Below, piece after piece: positions 5,944 through 8,700 of a DNA stretch of 8,700 nt (its first letter is position 1; every line of letters starts with the position of its first letter). The notes under the pieces were generated by a model that saw only the letters and a program-made list of their open reading frames with translations, was not told the DNA's origin and did not search any database. The position numbers and the translations under genes were made by a program. This DNA comes from Candidatus Aenigmatarchaeota archaeon (lineage in GTDB: Archaea > EX4484-52 > GLR71), in assembly GCA_023134675.1 (NCBI GenBank), contig JAGLUQ010000027.1, forward strand, positions 1 to 8,700, given 5' to 3'.

Positions 5944-6844
5944 ACATATGCATAATCTCTGGTATTATGGATTCTCCTTTTTTATCTACCAGATACATGA
6001 TTGAAGCGAAGCCCTTAATATCAATCTTAGTTTCGGGTGCATTGTTCACATGTATTTCCAAATCCTTCTCTCCATTAAAATTGTTTATAATCGCCCGGGA
6101 AAGATATAACAAAAAGTAATCTTGAATCAATATATCCAAATCAGTTTCTTTATCTTGTTTCCCATAAAGAATTTTTGGGGAATAGTATGCAATACTTTCT
6201 CTAGCAGATTTTGATTTTCTTATCTGTGAGCCCTGTTTGTCAGTAATCTTATGTGTATATTCATGCATTATACTTCTTTTATCTACTTTTTTAAGAGCAA
6301 ATAGTTGCTGTATATTATTAGGTCTATTATTACATAAAGAAATCTTTTTTGTGATGGTGGAATAAGATGGATCTCCTGGACTAAAAATTACATCTAAAAT
6401 AAGGCTTATACCTCTTGGTGTGGTTAGATATGCAGGTATCTGAAATAGCGGTGGGTCATTCGGGTACACTGATTTGAATTCCTCAAAATTAGATCTTATT
6501 TTAGCATGAACATATTTTAGATAACCAATATTAATTGAATCAGAAAGCTCTTCTTCCGAAGGAAAATAATCAGTACCGAGCAGGTTGTTCAGGTCGGATA
6601 AGTTGTTTTTTATAAGCTGTACTGTCTTCGTTTTTAATTTGCTATTTGATCCTGCTGTTATAGACCCATAAGGCGCTTTTGAGATTATCCCCCCAATTGA
6701 TTGTGTTTCACCATAAAGTTCTTCATATTTATCATTAATACGTATTTTGTATTTATTTAATGTTTCATTTAACCATGAACTGTTTCTTTTTACAGCATTC
6801 CATGTTTCATCCATGATGATGTTTATTTCAGACATAGTACCCAT
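5942..6844 (-). CDS. Hypothetical protein with HExxH zinc-metalloprotease-like motif
   Basis: A 300-residue protein that I do not recognise as a named family. Residues 193-200 read MHEYTHKI, a classic HExxH zincin motif (H194, E195, H198). Eighteen residues on is E216 in ARESIAYY, well placed to be the third zinc ligand of a gluzincin (HExxH-x17-E). Before the motif is a long N-terminal region, predicted mostly helical (1-125), and an Ile/Leu-rich strand segment (GISLILDVIF, 145-154). After it comes a helix-like stretch (DILIQDYFLLYLSRAI, 237-252). I see no signal peptide or clear membrane segment, so it is probably cytosolic. The gene is AT-rich: a hand count over 6121-6180 gives 30% G+C, against 52% over 4201-4260 in the kinase. 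It follows the gene at 6921-7487 on the same strand with a 76-bp gap and its own TATA box. ATG 6844 is chosen for proximity to that box; ATG 6835 is an alternative. Proteolytic activity is an inference from the motif. Confidence 0.75.
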   Translation of the reverse strand: MGTMSEINIIMDETWNAVKRNSSWLNETLNKYKIRINDKYEELYGETQSIGGIISKAPYGSITAGSNSKLKTKTVQLIKNNLSDLNNLLGTDYFPSEEELSDSINIGYLKYVHAKIRSNFEEFKSVYPNDPPLFQIPAYLTTPRGISLILDVIFSPGDPSYSTITKKISLCNNRPNNIQQLFALKKVDKRSIMHEYTHKITDKQGSQIRKSKSARESIAYYSPKILYGKQDKETDLDILIQDYFLLYLSRAIINNFNGEKDLEIHVNNAPETKIDIKGFASIMYLVDKKGESIIPEIMHM

Positions 6845-6870
6845 CAGACAGATTACTGTATAATGGTATC

Positions 6871-6880
6871 TTTATAAATT
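6871..6880 (-). promoter_or_regulatory. TATA box for the HExxH-protein gene
   Basis: On the minus strand this reads aatttataaa, centred 31 bp before ATG 6844, predicting a leader of only a few nucleotides. It shows that this gene can be transcribed separately from its upstream neighbour. Confidence 0.5.
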
Positions 6881-6896
6881 ATATTCCAGAATCAGA

Positions 6897-6911
6897 CAAA
6901 ACCTTTAAAAA
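6897..6911 (-). terminator. T-rich stretch after the 188-residue gene
   Basis: On the minus strand, atttttaaaggttttg starts about 10 bp after the stop codon and holds two T-runs (T5 and T4). It could be a weak archaeal terminator; there is no hairpin. Confidence 0.3.
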
Positions 6912-6920
6912 TCTTTTTGC

Positions 6921-7487
6921 TTAAGAAGTCTGTGCTTTTTTTTGTGATTTAGATATAGATTTTAAAGCTTTAGGAATTGTTCTTAACAGTGTATCATATC
7001 TACTTTTATAATTGGTATTCTTCTTCACAAAAGCCTCTCCTGTTTCAGAAGCAGTTTCATATTCAGGAAAATATCTATGTCTTGATATTTCCGGAGGCGT
7101 TGTTGCGAATGGGGGCTGTACCTCTCTAAATATGCCTTTCTCCCGCAAGCTGAAAAATCCAGTAGAATAACCATACAGATCAAGTATATAGTTACCACTT
7201 GTGATTGTGATATCTTTATCTGAATTGCTCCTTATATTAGCAGCCAACATTGGAAAAATCTCCATTGAAATGTCCCTATTTTTTTGAAAGAATAAAGGAT
7301 CAATATCTATATGCCCACCATACTTTCCAACATTTCCATCTATTATATATTGTTCTAATTTCTGAAGATATTTTTCAGCTTTAGGATGAATAATTTCGTC
7401 ACTATAATGCGGTACAAAACACATTTCATAAAGAAAGCCTATGACTGTGTCGGGGTCCTGCATATCATCTATCCGATCAATATCCAT
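6921..7487 (-). CDS. Hypothetical protein, 188 residues, family not recognised
   Basis: I do not recognise this protein. The first 15 residues are strongly acidic (MDIDRIDDMQDPD). A charged helix-like stretch follows (HPKAEKYLQKLEQYI, 34-48). The middle is rich in beta-like and aromatic segments (DITITSGNYILDLYGYS, 92-108), with a proline-rich linker (QPPFATTPPE, 124-133). The C-terminus (155-188) is basic, with KALKSISKSQKKAQ, and could contact nucleic acid or a partner. There is no signal peptide, no membrane segment and only one cysteine. The start is supported by a TATA box centred exactly 25 bp upstream. It lies on the same strand as the HExxH gene, 76 bp ahead of it, and shares its AT-rich codon use (ATA, AGA, AAA, TTA), unlike the flanking genes. 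The two may have arrived together. Confidence 0.65.
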   Translation of the reverse strand: MDIDRIDDMQDPDTVIGFLYEMCFVPHYSDEIIHPKAEKYLQKLEQYIIDGNVGKYGGHIDIDPLFFQKNRDISMEIFPMLAANIRSNSDKDITITSGNYILDLYGYSTGFFSLREKGIFREVQPPFATTPPEISRHRYFPEYETASETGEAFVKKNTNYKSRYDTLLRTIPKALKSISKSQKKAQTS

Positions 7488-7507
7488 GACAATGTTTCAA
7501 TGCTAAA

Positions 7508-7516
7508 ATTTAAATA
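7508..7516 (-). promoter_or_regulatory. TATA box for the 188-residue hypothetical gene
   Basis: On the minus strand this reads tatttaaat, centred 25 bp before ATG 7487, predicting a leaderless mRNA. On the plus strand the same bases are A/T-rich too, but the plus gene has a better placed box at 7561. Confidence 0.55.
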
Positions 7517-7523
7517 CTTTTCT

Positions 7524-7547
7524 TTTCCGGACGGGAAACAATCCGGA
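7524..7547. promoter_or_regulatory. Operator-like repeat between divergent promoters
   Basis: The palindrome TCCGGA occurs twice (7526-7531 and 7542-7547), 16 bp apart start to start, and TTTCC/GGAAA forms an inverted repeat over 7524-7538. The block lies between the TATA box of the minus-strand gene (7508-7516) and that of the plus-strand gene (7561-7569), where a regulator could affect both. It is G+C-rich within an A/T-rich gap. Confidence 0.3.
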
Positions 7548-7560
7548 CCTGATGCAAAGA

Positions 7561-7569
7561 CATATAAAA
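7561..7569 (+). promoter_or_regulatory. TATA box for the pyruvate-kinase-C-like gene
   Basis: The box catataaaa is centred 25 bp before ATG 7590. It settles the start, because the longer open frame beginning at 7386 would run straight through this promoter. Confidence 0.6.
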
Positions 7570-7589
7570 ATGCTCAAGAGTTGATTATT

Positions 7590-8195
7590 ATGAGCGATTT
7601 TATAACAAAAAAGATAACATATTTTTCAAAGACAAGTGCTGAAAATACGGGCAAGGCTATTGAGCTTGCAGCTGAAAGGGTGCGCGAGGGAGATATTAGA
7701 AAGGTTGTCATCGCGACATCTTCGGGCGATACGGGGCTTTTGGTTTATGAGGCTTTCAAAGGCACAGATATTGAGGTAATTCCTGTGCTTTTAAATGCAG
7801 GGTCTAAATACTCTGCTCCCGGCGGCGGATGGACGAAGAACAGGAGCAGGTATGACAAGCTTGGGCTGAAATATGTCCAGGGGACACAGGCATTCAGCGG
7901 CGTGGAAAGGGCTGTAAATGCAAGATGGGGGACAGTCGGTCCTGCACTTCTGATGTCAGATGCTTTAAGAATCCCCTGTGAAGGGTTCAAAGTATGTGTC
8001 GAGATTACGCTTATGGCCTGTGATTCAGGCTTTATTGTGCCTGATGAGAAAGTTATTGCGATTGCAGGGACGGGAAGAGGCGCTGATACTGTCATGGTCG
8101 TGAAGCCTGCATATTCAGGACAGTTCTTTGACTTTGCAGTGCAGGAGATTGTCTGCAAGCCTATCGTTGCCGGGATAAAGCATGAGGCAAGATAG
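7590..8195 (+). CDS. Stand-alone pyruvate kinase C-terminal-like protein (AF0103/COG1751 type)
   Basis: A 201-residue protein resembling the alpha/beta C-terminal (allosteric) domain of pyruvate kinase but standing alone, like Archaeoglobus AF0103. That protein has a known structure but, as far as I know, no established function. Matching segments are the start KKITYFSKTSAENTGKAIEL (7-26), VVIATSSGDTG (39-49), FSGVERAV (102-109), KVCVEITLMACDSGFI (134-149), AGTGRGADTVMVVKPA (159-174) and QEIVCKP (185-191). The catalytic barrel of pyruvate kinase is absent, so no pyruvate kinase activity is expected; ligand or phosphate binding at the SSGDTG and GTGRGADT loops is a reasonable inference. The frame is open from 7386, but those extra 68 codons overlap the opposite gene and two promoters and lack homology to the family, so ATG 7590 is preferred. 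It is probably cytosolic. Confidence 0.88.
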   Translation: MSDFITKKITYFSKTSAENTGKAIELAAERVREGDIRKVVIATSSGDTGLLVYEAFKGTDIEVIPVLLNAGSKYSAPGGGWTKNRSRYDKLGLKYVQGTQAFSGVERAVNARWGTVGPALLMSDALRIPCEGFKVCVEITLMACDSGFIVPDEKVIAIAGTGRGADTVMVVKPAYSGQFFDFAVQEIVCKPIVAGIKHEAR

Positions 8196-8210
8196 CTTCC
8201 CAAGCAAAAA

Positions 8211-8220
8211 CTTTAAAAAG
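8211..8220 (+). promoter_or_regulatory. Candidate TATA box for the L10e gene
   Basis: The box ctttaaaaag predicts transcription from near 8241, giving a leader of about 60 nt that holds the hairpin at 8247-8271 and the ribosome binding site at 8290-8294. A second candidate, tttttaatat (8273-8282), would give a leaderless mRNA but makes the ribosome binding site pointless. Confidence 0.45.
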
Positions 8221-8246
8221 CTTATCATTCAATAACCAATATCAAA

Positions 8247-8271
8247 ATGGAATAGAGGCAACTCTTTCTGT
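8247..8271 (+). promoter_or_regulatory. Hairpin with GCAA tetraloop in the L10e leader, followed by a T-run
   Basis: AGAG (8254-8257) pairs with CTCT (8262-8265) around a GCAA (GNRA-type) loop. Below a single bulged T, positions 8247-8252 pair with 8266-8271, including two G-U pairs. Five Ts (8273-8277) follow. It may be a terminator of the upstream gene, or a 5' leader element of the L10e mRNA starting near 8241. The pairing is hand-derived and short. Confidence 0.3.
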
Positions 8272-8289
8272 GTTTTTAATATGGATCAC

Positions 8290-8294
8290 GGTGA
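8290..8294 (+). promoter_or_regulatory. Ribosome binding site of the L10e gene
   Basis: GGTGA, the usual archaeal Shine-Dalgarno core, 6 nt before ATG 8301. It is the clearest ribosome binding site in the window, where most genes appear leaderless, and it fixes the start. Confidence 0.65.
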
Positions 8295-8300
8295 ATACAA

Positions 8301-8700
8301 ATGGGACTTAGACCTGCAAGAATCGATAGGGGCGTAGACAAAAGGCCTTACACAAGGACTGCTAAAAGAGTTCATAAGAAGAACTTCATCAAAGGTGTCC
8401 CGGGAATCAAGGTCAATAAGTTCAATATGGGCCAGACATCCGGTAAGTTTGAGCTGACATTCTCTCTTGTGCCATCAAAAGATGTACAGATAAGGCATAA
8501 TGCTCTTGAGGCGCTGAGGGTCTCTGCAAATTCATATATGAGAAAGATTGCAGGAACAGAGTACCATATCAAGGTCCGTGTATACCCGCATAATATCTTA
8601 AGAGAACATGCGCAGGCAGCTGTTGCGCAGGCAGACAGGTTCTATGATGGTATGAGAAAACCTTTCGGCAAGCCTACAGGAAGGGCTGCAAGGTTAAAGG
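8301..8700 (+). CDS. rpl10e: Large-subunit ribosomal protein L10e (uL16), 5' 133 codons, runs off the right edge
   Basis: The archaeal/eukaryotic counterpart of bacterial L16, located near the peptidyl transferase centre and tRNA-binding face of the 50S subunit. The reading frame is open from ATG 8301 to the window edge, covering 133 of the usual 160-180 residues. Diagnostic blocks are the basic N-terminus MGLRPARIDRGVDKRPYTR (1-19), KGVPGIKVNKFNMG (31-44), VQIRHNALEALRVSANSYM (62-80) and KVRVYPHNILREH (91-103). The segment from 112 to the edge, including RFYDGMRKPFGKPTGRAAR, contains the GMR-PFGKP-GRAAR pattern typical of L10e. A GGTGA ribosome binding site 6 nt upstream fixes the start. It follows the pyruvate-kinase-C-like gene after 105 bp and appears to have its own promoter. 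Confidence 0.96.
   Translation, partial: MGLRPARIDRGVDKRPYTRTAKRVHKKNFIKGVPGIKVNKFNMGQTSGKFELTFSLVPSKDVQIRHNALEALRVSANSYMRKIAGTEYHIKVRVYPHNILREHAQAAVAQADRFYDGMRKPFGKPTGRAARLK

Noticed and set aside
7386..7589. N-terminal extension of the pyruvate-kinase-C-like protein by 68 codons (start at 7386)
   Set aside because: It overlaps the start of the opposite 188-residue gene and both divergent promoters, and does not resemble the family N-terminus. ATG 7590 with a TATA box 25 bp upstream fits better.
8281..8337. 18-codon ORF from ATG 8281 overlapping the L10e start in another frame
   Set aside because: It has no ribosome binding site and no protein-like features, and its sequence is explained by the L10e leader and coding start.

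Overview
This window is archaeal chromosomal DNA. Three things show this: an archaeal-type ribosomal protein L10e (uL16), an archaea-restricted DUF1512 protein, and a formylmethanofuran:tetrahydromethanopterin formyltransferase. In addition, most genes are preceded by a TATA-like box centred about 25 bp before the start codon, the layout of archaeal leaderless transcripts. The formyltransferase points to a lineage with methanopterin-linked C1 metabolism (methanogens, Archaeoglobus-like, ANME, Altiarchaea and similar). The window alone does not allow a finer placement.

Layout from left to right. The 5' end of uvrA lies on the minus strand and is cut by the left edge. Then follow, on the plus strand, a short gene-poor stretch holding a probable decayed mini-gene, a NIF3-family dinuclear-metal protein, a DUF1512 membrane-anchored protein and a PfkB-family sugar or nucleoside kinase. 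An ftr homologue lies tail-to-tail with the kinase on the minus strand, 2 bp apart. A dCMP deaminase is divergent from ftr. It meets, 5 bp away, two AT-rich minus-strand genes of unknown function, one with an HEYTH zinc-protease-like motif. Last come a stand-alone pyruvate-kinase-C-terminal-like protein (AF0103/COG1751 type) and the 5' part of the L10e gene, cut by the right edge.

The genes do not form an obvious pathway. They are mostly single transcription units, each with its own promoter, covering DNA repair, nucleotide metabolism, C1 transfer, translation and several conserved unknowns. The most notable parts are the two AT-rich unknown genes (5942-7487), which look inserted among conserved housekeeping genes. 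Also of interest are an imperfect hairpin followed by a T-run in the L10e leader, an operator-like repeat between divergent promoters at about 7524-7547, and a coding-looking 40-codon frame interrupted by one TGA next to uvrA. I see no tRNA, rRNA, CRISPR array, insertion sequence or attachment site.
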